DNA from: a virus
Reading direction: 5' to 3' (one strand)
IMG/VR virus record: IMGVR_UViG_3300017963_000192
Span: 1-64,000 of that record
Length of the DNA: 64,000 nt
The notes beneath the pieces were generated by a model that was given only the letters and a program-made list of their open reading frames with translations, did no database searches and was not told where the DNA came from. Shown piece by piece: positions 21,916 through 28,623 of the stretch (position 1 is its first letter; each line of letters starts with the position of its first letter). Both the position numbers and the translations under genes were made by a program.

Positions 21916-22476
21916 TTAATATTTAAATTTATACCTCTCATATTTATTAAAATCACAATAATATGCATCACCATCTTCCCATACCCACGTTTTTAGATGA
22001 TTACATTGCCCTTCCCCTTTTCTTACGATGCAACTCGTAGGACCAAGTATATTTAAGCAGAAATCTACTCCCATTATCACATCATATAAAGGGCAATAGG
22101 TAGGATGGGCTGATTTAGCATTTTCACTTGTTATCATAACAATTCTATTTATTTTACCAGTACCTTTACAATTAAGCATCTCCCTTACTCCTTGTTCTTT
22201 TTTTATCTGGTCTTGTAACCAAAAATAGAGCTTATCTATGGTGAACTTTTCATTATAGAACGGAAGTGTTACTTCCCAATCAATCTTCTTTTCTGAAAGA
22301 TATTCAATCATATATCCAACAAGCATCCTTTCATCCAGTTCAATCTCCCCATAACTCCCCATTCCAGCTACAATAGATATCCCTTCTTCTGACAGTTCTA
22401 TTTGTTTGTATCCTTTAGTTTCTTCTCCATATATGGTGTTGTTGTTTTCTCTCATCCAATTCCAAAATTCTTTCAT
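21916..22476 (-). CDS. hypothetical protein, probably two fused genes
   Basis: 186 residues. The first 98 are a compact alpha/beta domain; the rest (MLNCKGTGKINRIVMITSEN...) is a Cys-rich domain (CPLYDV, CLNILGPTSC, CNHL, YYCDFN) likely to bind zinc. The join is encoded by a 24-nt repeat that at 21679-21702 is the end of one gene plus the ribosome binding site of the next. So the second half may also be started separately at the internal ATG (22182). No family recognised. Confidence 0.55.
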   Translation of the reverse strand: MKEFWNWMRENNNTIYGEETKGYKQIELSEEGISIVAGMGSYGEIELDERMLVGYMIEYLSEKKIDWEVTLPFYNEKFTIDKLYFWLQDQIKKEQGVREMLNCKGTGKINRIVMITSENAKSAHPTYCPLYDVIMGVDFCLNILGPTSCIVRKGEGQCNHLKTWVWEDGDAYYCDFNKYERYKFKY

Positions 22477-22507
22477 ACTCCCCCTCTACCGACAAACATA
22501 ATTATTT

Positions 22508-22545
22508 GAACTAACATAGCCTAAAGGCTATGGATTCCTGATCTG
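22508..22545 (+). repeat. IS200/IS605-type end hairpin, copy A
   Basis: GAACTA, then a 7-bp hairpin CATAGCC-TAAA-GGCTATG and GGATTCCTGATC. The same order (GAACTA, stem ending GCCTAAAGGC, GGATTYCT) occurs at 24331-24368 on the other strand, and resembles right-end hairpins of IS1341/TnpB elements. It lies in the 142-bp gap 22477-22618, which has another perfect hairpin (AAACTGT/ACAGTTT, 22575-22591). No transposase is nearby. Confidence 0.45.
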
Positions 22546-22618
22546 AGCTTATTACATCTACACTCATATCTCTCAAACTGTTTCACAGTTTCGCTTATTC
22601 TCCATAAGTTAAGTGAAA

Positions 22619-23293
22619 TTACTCGCTTAATTCTTCTATGCTATAAATTTCCATATCTTCATATTTATCAGGCTTCAACCCAGAAGATGTTAAAGCGTTC
22701 CATAAAGCTTCTGCTTCAATTTCTAATTCTTTTCTTGATGTACTTTCACTCTCAAAAATAAATCTGTATTCTTCTTGAGGTTCATCAACACGCATCAGTT
22801 CTTCAACTTCATCGTCTATTTTATAGCCCTTTCTCTCCAGCATTTCTGCTAAATCAGAAAGTTTACTAAAAAATTGTTTCATCGTTCCCGCAGTTTTCGT
22901 TACTTGTTCAGAGGTTAGCCCTAGTTCTTTTGCAATTTCTATTATTCTATTTCTATAAGGCTTGTATATTTCGTAGGCTTTTTTATATCTCTTTATCTTA
23001 TCTCTTAATTCTGTGTTTTCTTTAGAGAAATTGTCTATTATCTCGTTCTTTTCTTTTAATAACTCTTTGTATTTCTCTAATCTTTTCTTGCTTTTTAATT
23101 TACTCTCTTTATAACTTTCTTCTTTTATTTCTTCTATTTGTTTATAATGATTATCACAAATCTCTTTTATTTTATTTTCATAATATTCTCTTAACTCATC
23201 TTCTTTTTCTTTATAAATCTTCTCAACTTTTGTTTTTTGAGCACTTAAAATCTTATCAAGTTTTTCTTTAGTCATCCGATAAGTTTTCGACAT
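22619..23293 (-). CDS. coiled-coil protein
   Basis: 224 residues. Residues about 10-110 are a continuous Lys/Glu coiled coil (EKIYKEKEDELREYYENKI...), followed by a helical region and a C-terminal globular part (EEYRFIFESESTSRKELEIE). It has its own promoter (23325-23354) and GGAGA ribosome binding site. Could be a structural tether or a scaffold; no specific family. Confidence 0.65.
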   Translation of the reverse strand: MSKTYRMTKEKLDKILSAQKTKVEKIYKEKEDELREYYENKIKEICDNHYKQIEEIKEESYKESKLKSKKRLEKYKELLKEKNEIIDNFSKENTELRDKIKRYKKAYEIYKPYRNRIIEIAKELGLTSEQVTKTAGTMKQFFSKLSDLAEMLERKGYKIDDEVEELMRVDEPQEEYRFIFESESTSRKELEIEAEALWNALTSSGLKPDKYEDMEIYSIEELSE

Positions 23294-23324
23294 ATTCTTA
23301 TCTCCTTAATATAACATTAATAAT

Positions 23325-23354
23325 TATATAAAAATATGTCTCATTTAAAGTCAA
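23325..23354 (-). promoter_or_regulatory. sigma70-like promoter
   Basis: Minus strand TTGACT (23349-23354), 18-nt spacer, TATATA (23325-23330), 32 nt ahead of the coiled-coil gene's start and directly downstream of tRNA-Met. Confidence 0.6.
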
Positions 23355-23369
23355 TAAAAAAATACAATT

Positions 23370-23439
23370 TGCGGGTGACAGAATTGAACTGTCCTGGGCG
23401 GCTTATGAGACCGTTGAGTAACCACTACTCTAACCCGCA
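23370..23439 (-). tRNA. tRNA-Met (CAU)
   Basis: 70 nt. Acceptor TGCGGGT/ACCCGCA (perfect), loop CTCATAA, T-arm GACAG-TTCAATT-CTGTC. The anticodon CAU could be elongator Met or, if lysidine-modified, Ile(AUA); the paired position 1-72 argues against an initiator. Confidence 0.85.
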
Positions 23440-23442
23440 ATG

Positions 23443-23720
23443 TGTCAGTTTCTAATAGTGAGGATTCATCGGGTAGCTAATCCCTCCACCACACGTTCGG
23501 CTTCACTGACAAGCTCGGTTGCACAGAGGAGTCCTGTTTAGGACACTGGTGTCCGTCCTCTCTTTACCTATAAAGGGTTAATTTAAAAGTTTTTGATATC
23601 GCTGTGCCAACGATAAAAGAGTTATATAGTACCCTATTTCTCTTGAATATTCAATGACTCTAGTTGTCTCAGTTCCTTTCGGTCACTGTTTAGAATATTC
23701 TGCTATATAACCCAAGATGA
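23443..23720 (-). ncRNA. candidate structured RNA, class unknown
   Basis: 278 nt between tRNA-Met and the tRNA-like element with no gene. Minus-strand reading shows many nested stems: GTTATATAG/CTATATAAC enclosing GAATATTC/GAATATTC and two small hairpins (one with a GAAA loop), TATCG/CGATA, AGAGGA/TCCTCT around GGACA-CCAG-TGTCC, GGATT/AATCC, and a long-range TGTCAGT/ACTGACA. Size and tRNA context recall large phage RNAs such as GOLLD or ROOL, but I see no match to those, to RNase P, tmRNA or group I introns. Confidence 0.45.
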
Positions 23721-23721
23721 A

Positions 23722-23770
23722 GAGGCGGAAAGGATCGAAAACCCATTGTACTGCCATTGTACTACGCCTC
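23722..23770 (-). tRNA. tRNA-like element without anticodon arm
   Basis: 49 nt. Acceptor GAGGCGT/CCGCCTC (6 bp), D-stem GTAC/GTAC with AATGGCA loop, then directly a T-arm with TTTTCGAT. The anticodon arm and variable loop are absent. Either a deletion remnant of a Trp/Gln-like phage tRNA or a tRNA mimic. It overlaps the last bases of the gene at 23762-23953. Confidence 0.5.
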
Positions 23771-23953
23771 TATATTATTTAATTTCTCAATAATTTCCTT
23801 TTTGTTTTCTACAATTACTTGTGATAATTTTAATATCCCATAAAAACCTAATCTGTCTAAATCATTATGGTAATTTCTATAAAGCTTGTCAAGAAATTTA
23901 GCGAATTCTTTGTCTTTATCGCTAAAGAAATACTCCCAATTTTGTTTACTCAT
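23762..23953 (-). CDS. hypothetical small protein
   Basis: 63 residues, helical and charged with aromatic start (NWEYFFSDKDKEFAKFLDKLY). GGGGG ribosome binding site. Its stop lies within the tRNA-like element. Family unknown. Confidence 0.55.
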   Translation of the reverse strand: MSKQNWEYFFSDKDKEFAKFLDKLYRNYHNDLDRLGFYGILKLSQVIVENKKEIIEKLNNIEA

Positions 23954-23968
23954 AAAAACCCCCTATTT

Positions 23969-24040
23969 GACGCTAGGGGGAGTTGAACCCGCCATTACAG
24001 AGTTGAAAGCCCTGTGGCCTAACCATTAGCCGATAGCGCC
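23969..24040 (-). tRNA. tRNA-Glu(UUC)
   Basis: 72 nt. Acceptor GGCGCTA/TAGCGTC, D-arm GGCT/GGCC, loop CTTTCAA, T-arm GCGGG-TTCAACT-CCCCC. Six nt from tRNA-Ala. Confidence 0.9.
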
Positions 24041-24046
24041 TTATGT

Positions 24047-24117
24047 GGAGCCGAGGGGAATCGAACCCTCGTCTTTTTGCTTGCAAAGCAAACGCCTTCC
24101 CAGTTGGCTACGACCCC
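24047..24117 (-). tRNA. tRNA-Ala(UGC)
   Basis: 71 nt. Acceptor GGGGTCG/CGGCTCC, anticodon stem TTTGC/GCAAA, loop TTTGCAA, T-arm GAGGG-TTCGATT-CCCCT. Confidence 0.9.
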
Positions 24118-24119
24118 AT

Positions 24120-24148
24120 AAATAATGTTATTGTTGAATTTAAGTCAA
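24120..24148 (-). promoter_or_regulatory. sigma70-like promoter for tRNA-Ala/Glu
   Basis: Minus strand TTGACT (24143-24148), 17-nt spacer, TTATTT (24120-24125), immediately ahead of tRNA-Ala. The -10 is weak. Confidence 0.45.
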
Positions 24149-24179
24149 TGAATTTTTTATAATTATTAATAAAAAATGT

Positions 24180-24263
24180 AGGTCAGGAGGGATTCGAACC
24201 CCCATCGGTTTTACCCTACACTTCATTAGCAGTGAAGCCTCTTACCAGTTAGAGTACCTTTCC
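24180..24263 (-). tRNA. tRNA-Ser(GCU), mismatched acceptor
   Basis: 84 nt, type II. Anticodon stem CTTCA/TGAAG, loop CTGCTAA, variable arm of about 16 nt, T-arm GGGGG-TTCGAAT-CCCTC. The 5' acceptor GGAAAGG and the 3' strand CTGACCT pair at only three or four positions, so the gene may be decayed or recombinant. Confidence 0.65.
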
Positions 24264-24311
24264 AAAAAGTTAACCCACAAAACAGCAATTGTCCACCATT
24301 TGTGGGTTAAC
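24264..24311 (-). terminator. 13-bp hairpin followed by T run
   Basis: Perfect inverted repeat GTTAACCCACAAA / TTTGTGGGTTAAC (24299-24311 and 24269-24281) with a 17-nt loop; on the minus strand it is followed by TTTTT. Fits a terminator between the 24.4-25 kb genes and the tRNA cluster. Confidence 0.6.
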
Positions 24312-24330
24312 TGTGATTTACATTTAACCT

Positions 24331-24368
24331 GTTCAAGAAATCCCCTGCCTTTAGGCGGGGGTAGTTCA
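24331..24368 (-). repeat. IS200/IS605-type end hairpin, copy B
   Basis: Minus strand: GTGAACTA, then hairpin CCCCCGCC-TAAA-GGCAGGGG (one mismatch), then ATTTCTTGAAC. This is the typical form of the right-end hairpin of IS1341/TnpB elements and of the 3' part of their guide RNA scaffold. No tnpA or tnpB is present. Compare copy A at 22508-22545. Confidence 0.5.
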
Positions 24369-24381
24369 CTTATTATTAATT

Positions 24382-24483
24382 TTATTTCTTTTTTCTAAAG
24401 AGTATCTCAATCATCTTTGCAAATGCTTTTATTGTCGTTGTCCAAAGTTTCCAAATCATTTGGAATCCTTCTTTGTTTGCCAT
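24382..24483 (-). CDS. micro-protein, amphipathic or membrane helix
   Basis: 33 residues (MANKEGFQMIWKLWTTTIK...) with a strong GGAGG ribosome binding site. One amphipathic or membrane helix and a Lys-rich end. Overlaps the 3' end of the next gene upstream by 77 nt in another frame. Confidence 0.45.
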   Translation of the reverse strand: MANKEGFQMIWKLWTTTIKAFAKMIEILFRKKK

Positions 24484-24706
24484 AATCGACCTCCAATTCA
24501 ATAGATGGTAATGAAGTAATTGCACTTTCTACATACATTTTTCCGTCCATTTTTTTGTACCAAATAGTTGTATTTAATCCTTTCCAATGTGTAGTAGTAA
24601 CTTTTGATTTTTTGAATTTTAGTCTTATTCTTTTTTTTAATGGTTGATTCTCTATCCATAATTTTGGATTCTTCCACCATTCATTAGGAACTACAAGTGC
24701 AATCAT
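24407..24706 (-). CDS. hypothetical protein
   Basis: 99 residues; beta-rich and basic, with several Trp (NEWWKNPKLWIE, THWKGLNTTIWYKK). Its ribosome binding site GGGGG lies in the 3' arm of the hairpin at 24712-24738, so translation may be controlled. Family unknown. Confidence 0.5.
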   Translation of the reverse strand: MIALVVPNEWWKNPKLWIENQPLKKRIRLKFKKSKVTTTHWKGLNTTIWYKKMDGKMYVESAITSLPSIELEVDYGKQRRIPNDLETLDNDNKSICKDD

Positions 24707-24711
24707 ATATT

Positions 24712-24738
24712 TCCCCCATATAAGTAATTTATATGGGG
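24712..24738 (-). promoter_or_regulatory. hairpin sequestering a ribosome binding site
   Basis: Perfect 11-bp inverted repeat CCCCCATATAA / TTATATGGGGG with a 5-nt loop. The GGGGG strand is the ribosome binding site of the gene starting at 24706. The stem would hide it, a layout of thermosensor-like or early/late translational switches; alternatively a weak terminator. Confidence 0.5.
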
Positions 24739-24766
24739 GAGCAATATATGTAAAGTAAAATTTAAA

Positions 24767-25060
24767 TTACTTATTCTTTTTTAACATTACAAGAATAAGG
24801 GCGATAATTATAAGTTGCCATCCACCAGCTTTTAATACATTTGCAATAGCAGTTAGTATTATTTTAGCTTGATCGACAGTAAATCCTATAACTCCTACAG
24901 AACCTTTCAAAAGGATATCTGCAACTACTACGATAATTATTAGTAAAGTTACAGCACCTTTTGAAGTGCTTACTTGATTTGCAATCCCATCAATAAACTT
25001 TGTTAAAATATCAAGCAGTTTAGATGGAAGAGCTTTAAGTTTTACAAGAACCTCATTCAT
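24767..25060 (-). CDS. two-TM small membrane protein (holin-like)
   Basis: 97 residues. Amphipathic N-terminus, transmembrane segment 1 about residues 37-57 (AVTLLIIIVVVADILLKGSVG), transmembrane segment 2 about 73-92 (VLKAGGWQLIIIALILVML), Lys-rich C-terminus. The layout fits a class II holin or a small pore, but a second candidate is next to the endolysin (33777-34148). AGGTC-type ribosome binding site. Confidence 0.55.
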   Translation of the reverse strand: MNEVLVKLKALPSKLLDILTKFIDGIANQVSTSKGAVTLLIIIVVVADILLKGSVGVIGFTVDQAKIILTAIANVLKAGGWQLIIIALILVMLKKNK

Positions 25061-25080
25061 TTTAAGACCTCCATTAAAAT

Positions 25081-25224
25081 TTATATTCTTAAAAGAATCC
25101 TTATAATTAATCTAAAAGGTATAAAGATATCTAATAGAATCTCTTTTTTTTCTGAATACATTCCAGAAGAATATTCCAAATAAACTAATATTAAATAAAC
25201 GATGTACGCTATTAATATGGTCAT
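25081..25224 (-). CDS. possible membrane micro-protein
   Basis: 47 residues with one hydrophobic N-terminal helix (ILIAYIVYLILVYLEY) and an amphipathic basic C-terminal helix. No clear ribosome binding site. It is the best gene candidate in the 25061-25347 gap; a 26-codon frame just upstream is weaker. Confidence 0.35.
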   Translation of the reverse strand: MTILIAYIVYLILVYLEYSSGMYSEKKEILLDIFIPFRLIIRILLRI

Positions 25225-25347
25225 TATTATATGTTTTGTGTTGAGTTTTGAAATCTGATTTTAGATTTCGAATTTTCATCTGTAGATAAATCTTTAGATG
25301 GTTTCATTTTGGATGTAAGTTAAATAATAACGAATATTCAACTTATT

Positions 25348-25878
25348 TTAAGGATATTCTGATAGTATTTCTTTTAATTCTTTAATAGTTTGATCAGCAG
25401 ATTTATGTAAAATTCCAGTCCCGCCAGACTCTTTCCAGGCATTGATGTTTTTATCTCTATCATCTATTAGGATGGTATTTTTATTTTTTATAAAATCTTC
25501 TTTTTTATTAGAGAAATTTACTTTAATATCTCCTATTTCTCTTCTTGCCCACGCTTTTTTATCTTCTTTACAATTCTTAACAGAATTTGCGGGTGTTGTT
25601 AATAATTCTACATCATAATCTTTTAAAAAATTCCATAATTTTTTACCATCTGGCATCCAATCCATGTTCAACCAATAATGGTCAGTTTCTTTATTTATGG
25701 TTTTCCATAGTGCTGGTTCGCCTTTCTTTTTAGAGTATTCTCTTGGATTTTCATAGCCTAAATCCATAAAAGCTTTTTCGAAATCGGTAAGCACTCCGTC
25801 CATATCCACGTAAATTTTTCGTCTCGTATCCGAGACTTTGATTAAATCATTAATAGTTTTCATATTTCTAAAGTTCAT
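25348..25878 (-). CDS. HAD 5'(3')-nucleotidase-like protein with shared leader
   Basis: 176 residues. The leader MNFRNMKTINDLIKVS (residues 1-16) is shared with the next five genes and lies outside the enzyme fold, which starts at KIYVDMDGVLTDFEKAF (HAD motif I, DxDG, about residue 21). Later motifs: ELLTTPA (motif II-like Thr), KKAWARR (Lys) and ILIDDRDKNI (motif III/IV acidic pair). Relatives dephosphorylate deoxynucleoside monophosphates or similar small phosphates. The leader suggests the enzyme is delivered to a particular compartment or to the virion (inference). Confidence 0.8.
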   Translation of the reverse strand: MNFRNMKTINDLIKVSDTRRKIYVDMDGVLTDFEKAFMDLGYENPREYSKKKGEPALWKTINKETDHYWLNMDWMPDGKKLWNFLKDYDVELLTTPANSVKNCKEDKKAWARREIGDIKVNFSNKKEDFIKNKNTILIDDRDKNINAWKESGGTGILHKSADQTIKELKEILSEYP

Positions 25879-25886
25879 ATTGCATC

Positions 25887-26198
25887 CTAATGAGCAGTCT
25901 CTGTTTTAATAATATAATTTCTTGTATCATACATATCTTCATCATCATTATACAAAGGATGAATTATATCATTATATTTAAGTTCTTCTTCAATAACATC
26001 GGACGGTTTTATAAATGATTGAAGTTCTGATCCGTATGACCTATCCTCATTTCTTAATTCGTGATGTAAAGATTTCCATGTGTATTCAAGAGAACCGCCT
26101 TCATCTATAAGCTCATTTTTATTATATAATCTATATATGTTATCGCTATAAGCTTTTTTAATTAATTTATCAATATTATTTATTGATATAAAATTCAT
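25887..26198 (-). CDS. hypothetical protein with shared leader
   Basis: 103 residues. Leader MNFISINNIDKLIKKA, then an alpha/beta stretch (NIYRLYNKNELIDEGGSLEY) and an acidic C-terminal part. No enzyme motifs recognised. Eight nt upstream of the HAD gene, co-transcribed. Confidence 0.65.
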   Translation of the reverse strand: MNFISINNIDKLIKKAYSDNIYRLYNKNELIDEGGSLEYTWKSLHHELRNEDRSYGSELQSFIKPSDVIEEELKYNDIIHPLYNDDEDMYDTRNYIIKTETAH

Positions 26199-26199
26199 A

Positions 26200-26901
26200 T
26201 TAATCCTCTTCTATATAATACTCTGGATTTTCAACATCCCTTTTTTCTAATTTATGATCAAAAGTAGTATAGTATGGTTTAACTTCTTTTTCAAAAGGTA
26301 ATTCAATTTCACCGATTAAGTTCAAATATTTATCTAAAACTTTATTTTTAATTTCTCTTATCTCATTAGGAGTCATATCGTAAGTTCTAATAAAGGGTTC
26401 TCCGTATTCTTGTTCATAAGCCCATTCAAAGAGTTTATCTATATCTTGATATTTGAAATATATATCCATCCAACCTTTAGGATATTCTTCAACTTTACTA
26501 TTGTTAACAACACCCCCGAAGTATTCAATTAGGTAAATATAAAAAAATCTATTGGGGTCAAGTGAATCTGATTCTCTGCTTATAATATAATGAATAATTT
26601 CTTCTTCGTTTTCTCCCGCTTCTGATTTAAAAGCTTCAATTTCACTCTTAAATGCTTTAACAACTTCTGCATTTATCATAGATTCTGTAATATCGTCTTC
26701 TTTTGTTAAGCCGTACTGCGTTTTTAACATAAGAGGTGTCATACCCTTAGTATAGTAATCTTTCCAGGCATTTTTGAAATCGTTTTTGAATTTTTCATTA
26801 TTTAGTAACGATTCTATAGCGTTATTGAAATTAGAGATAGTTATTTTTTTATTACTCTTTTTTAATAATTCATTTATATTAATTATTTTTCTAAAATTCA
26901 T
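26200..26901 (-). CDS. hypothetical protein with shared leader
   Basis: 233 residues from ATG 26901 (TAATG overlap with the previous gene, GGGGAG ribosome binding site). A TTG 12 nt further up would add MGRI and is unlikely. Leader MNFRKIININELLKKS, then an acidic, mostly helical protein with aromatic patches (WKDYYTKGMTPLMLKTQYGL, WAYEQEYGEPFIRTYDM). Function unknown. Confidence 0.65.
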   Translation of the reverse strand: MNFRKIININELLKKSNKKITISNFNNAIESLLNNEKFKNDFKNAWKDYYTKGMTPLMLKTQYGLTKEDDITESMINAEVVKAFKSEIEAFKSEAGENEEEIIHYIISRESDSLDPNRFFYIYLIEYFGGVVNNSKVEEYPKGWMDIYFKYQDIDKLFEWAYEQEYGEPFIRTYDMTPNEIREIKNKVLDKYLNLIGEIELPFEKEVKPYYTTFDHKLEKRDVENPEYYIEED

Positions 26902-28613
26902 TATTCTCCCCAAATCTCATTAAGGATTTCATATATTAAATAAATTTGATCATCGTTAAATTTCCATCTTACATTTACGTTTTTATCTGCCCATTCCATT
27001 GGAGTATTTGTACCTTTTTCTTCACTCATAGCACACCAATCGGTACAATTATGTAAAAAAATTCCTGATGTGATTGCAAAGTTATGATGAACGTCAACTG
27101 TCATATCAAAAACATCTTTTTTTATGTCTTGTTTTTTTATGCTTATTATTTTATGGTTAACTGTATTATTTTTATGGGTTTTCATATGATTTCCTAAACC
27201 ACCAGAGTTTCCGCAAATTTTACCACAAACAGAACATTCTATTGGCGTAGTGGCGTTTTTAATAGATGTTTTTCTCATTTTTTCTTTGTATTTAGGGTTT
27301 TTCCAAATTTCTGAATTTCGGTTGGATTGTTTTTGTCTCCAATCAGGTATTACTTCGTGAAAACTTTTTATATGATTGGACAATGCTCCAACATTTCCAA
27401 AAATTTTACCACAATAATTACATTTTTTACTTTTTTTATTTAATTCAATCATATTTTTAGACGCTGTTTTTTTGTGTTTTTTTGATTTGTTGTAATTAGT
27501 TAAATTTTTTGGTCCAGTTGTTTTACCTATAATTCCAACTCTTGTTTTTTGTTTTTTTCTAAATGCAGGATTTTCCCATAATTTTTTAAGAACAGTACTT
27601 CCTACTTTTTTTTGTTTTTCAGAATGAATTTTGTAGTGGTTTTCTTTAGTCATTATTTCTAAATTAGAGGGGTCATTGTTTTTTTTATTATTTTCATCCA
27701 TAAAATTTTTATGGTGACAAACTAATTGGTTTGTTCCAAATTTTTTTGTATAATATTGATAACCACCAAAATACTCATCTACCATCATTCTATGTGTTAA
27801 CTTCCATTTATTGACATTTAAGTTGTATATTTGTTCATAACCATCTTTATCTTTCCTATATAGAGGCATAAGACTGTCTCCAACAACTAAATCTTTAACT
27901 TCTTTATAAGTACCATCTCTCATCATAAATTTGTGATTATCAGTACAATCTACATATAAATCGTTATCTAGCGTGATTCTATATACCGTTGCATTTTTTT
28001 TAGTTTTTCTTACACTATGCCCTTTTCCAGGTACTATTTTACCTTCTGTTGTACAAGAATATACCCAAAATTCTTTTTCATTTACTAAATCTTTTATTTG
28101 TGTCTCTTTTCCATTTAATAAGGAAATTTTAGTATCTCCTGTTAAACACATTTCAGCTATATCTAAATCTTCCATAGCAGTAGCATCTATAATCTCATCT
28201 GGTATTTCATCTCTGTTTTCTCTATTAATTTTACCTTTATTCTTACAATGAAATTCAGGGTGATGTCTATTATTATTAACGTGATGTTCTGTAGCATTGT
28301 TCATTAATTCTCTAACATCATCTGAAATATCAAAAGTGACGCCATCGTCTTTACACTTATAATCCCATGTTACTAAAATATAAGGTTCAAGTTCTGGATC
28401 TTTATATTTGCTTTGGTCGTGATCTTCCCCTCTTTCGATTATACCCTCAAATCTATTACCAAATCTATTGTGAATTCTTTTACAGTATTTCTTTGTTAAG
28501 TCAATATGGTTTTTAGTTCTTTTATCAAAGAAATCTTTCATACCTTGAGTAATATTAAGTCCCATTGCTTGTCTAATCAATTCGTTTATGCTATCTGCTA
28601 ATTTAAAATTCAT
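26901..28613 (-). CDS. DUF5662-like protein with leader and an HNH intein
   Basis: 570 residues before splicing, 203 after. Leader MNFKLADSINELIRQA, then a DUF5662-type helical protein: GEDHDQSKYKDPELEPYI, NNRHHPEFHCKN, EDLDIAEM-(intein)-CTDWCAMSEEKGTNTPMEW. The His/Asp pattern (HDQSK, HHPE, CDWxAMS) is typical of this family, possibly HD-like metal binding; function unknown. The intein occupies residues 156-522 at the most conserved block, as expected for inteins. Ends TAATG with the next gene. Confidence 0.85.
   Translation of the reverse strand: MNFKLADSINELIRQAMGLNITQGMKDFFDKRTKNHIDLTKKYCKRIHNRFGNRFEGIIERGEDHDQSKYKDPELEPYILVTWDYKCKDDGVTFDISDDVRELMNNATEHHVNNNRHHPEFHCKNKGKINRENRDEIPDEIIDATAMEDLDIAEMCLTGDTKISLLNGKETQIKDLVNEKEFWVYSCTTEGKIVPGKGHSVRKTKKNATVYRITLDNDLYVDCTDNHKFMMRDGTYKEVKDLVVGDSLMPLYRKDKDGYEQIYNLNVNKWKLTHRMMVDEYFGGYQYYTKKFGTNQLVCHHKNFMDENNKKNNDPSNLEIMTKENHYKIHSEKQKKVGSTVLKKLWENPAFRKKQKTRVGIIGKTTGPKNLTNYNKSKKHKKTASKNMIELNKKSKKCNYCGKIFGNVGALSNHIKSFHEVIPDWRQKQSNRNSEIWKNPKYKEKMRKTSIKNATTPIECSVCGKICGNSGGLGNHMKTHKNNTVNHKIISIKKQDIKKDVFDMTVDVHHNFAITSGIFLHNCTDWCAMSEEKGTNTPMEWADKNVNVRWKFNDDQIYLIYEILNEIWGE
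27048..28148 (-). mobile_element. intein with HNH homing endonuclease and zinc fingers
   Basis: 367 residues. Splicing block A CLTGDTKISLLNG (Cys1), block B YRITLDNDLYVDCTDNHKF (His), block F/G VFDMTVDVHHNFAITSG...LHN, and Cys+1 of the extein. Between them an HNH nuclease (QLVCHHKNFMDE...NLEIMTKENHYKIH) and two C2H2-like fingers (CNYCGKIFGNVGALSNHIK; CSVCGKICGNSGGLGNHMK). All catalytic splicing residues are present, so it should splice and home. Confidence 0.9.
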
Positions 28614-28623
28614 CTAAAAATTC

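Noticed and set aside
23443-23720. RNase P, tmRNA or group I intron in the structured stretch
   Set aside because: GAGGA-like and CCGAA bits occur but the conserved RNase P and tmRNA blocks are missing, and no Q/R/S elements of a group I intron are found.
24498-24680. Second minus frame within 24407-24706
   Set aside because: Overlaps in another frame, no ribosome binding site, poly-Lys artefact.
4994-25060. CRISPR array
   Set aside because: No regularly spaced direct repeats; the repeated elements seen are tRNA arms, single hairpins and a 24-nt pair.
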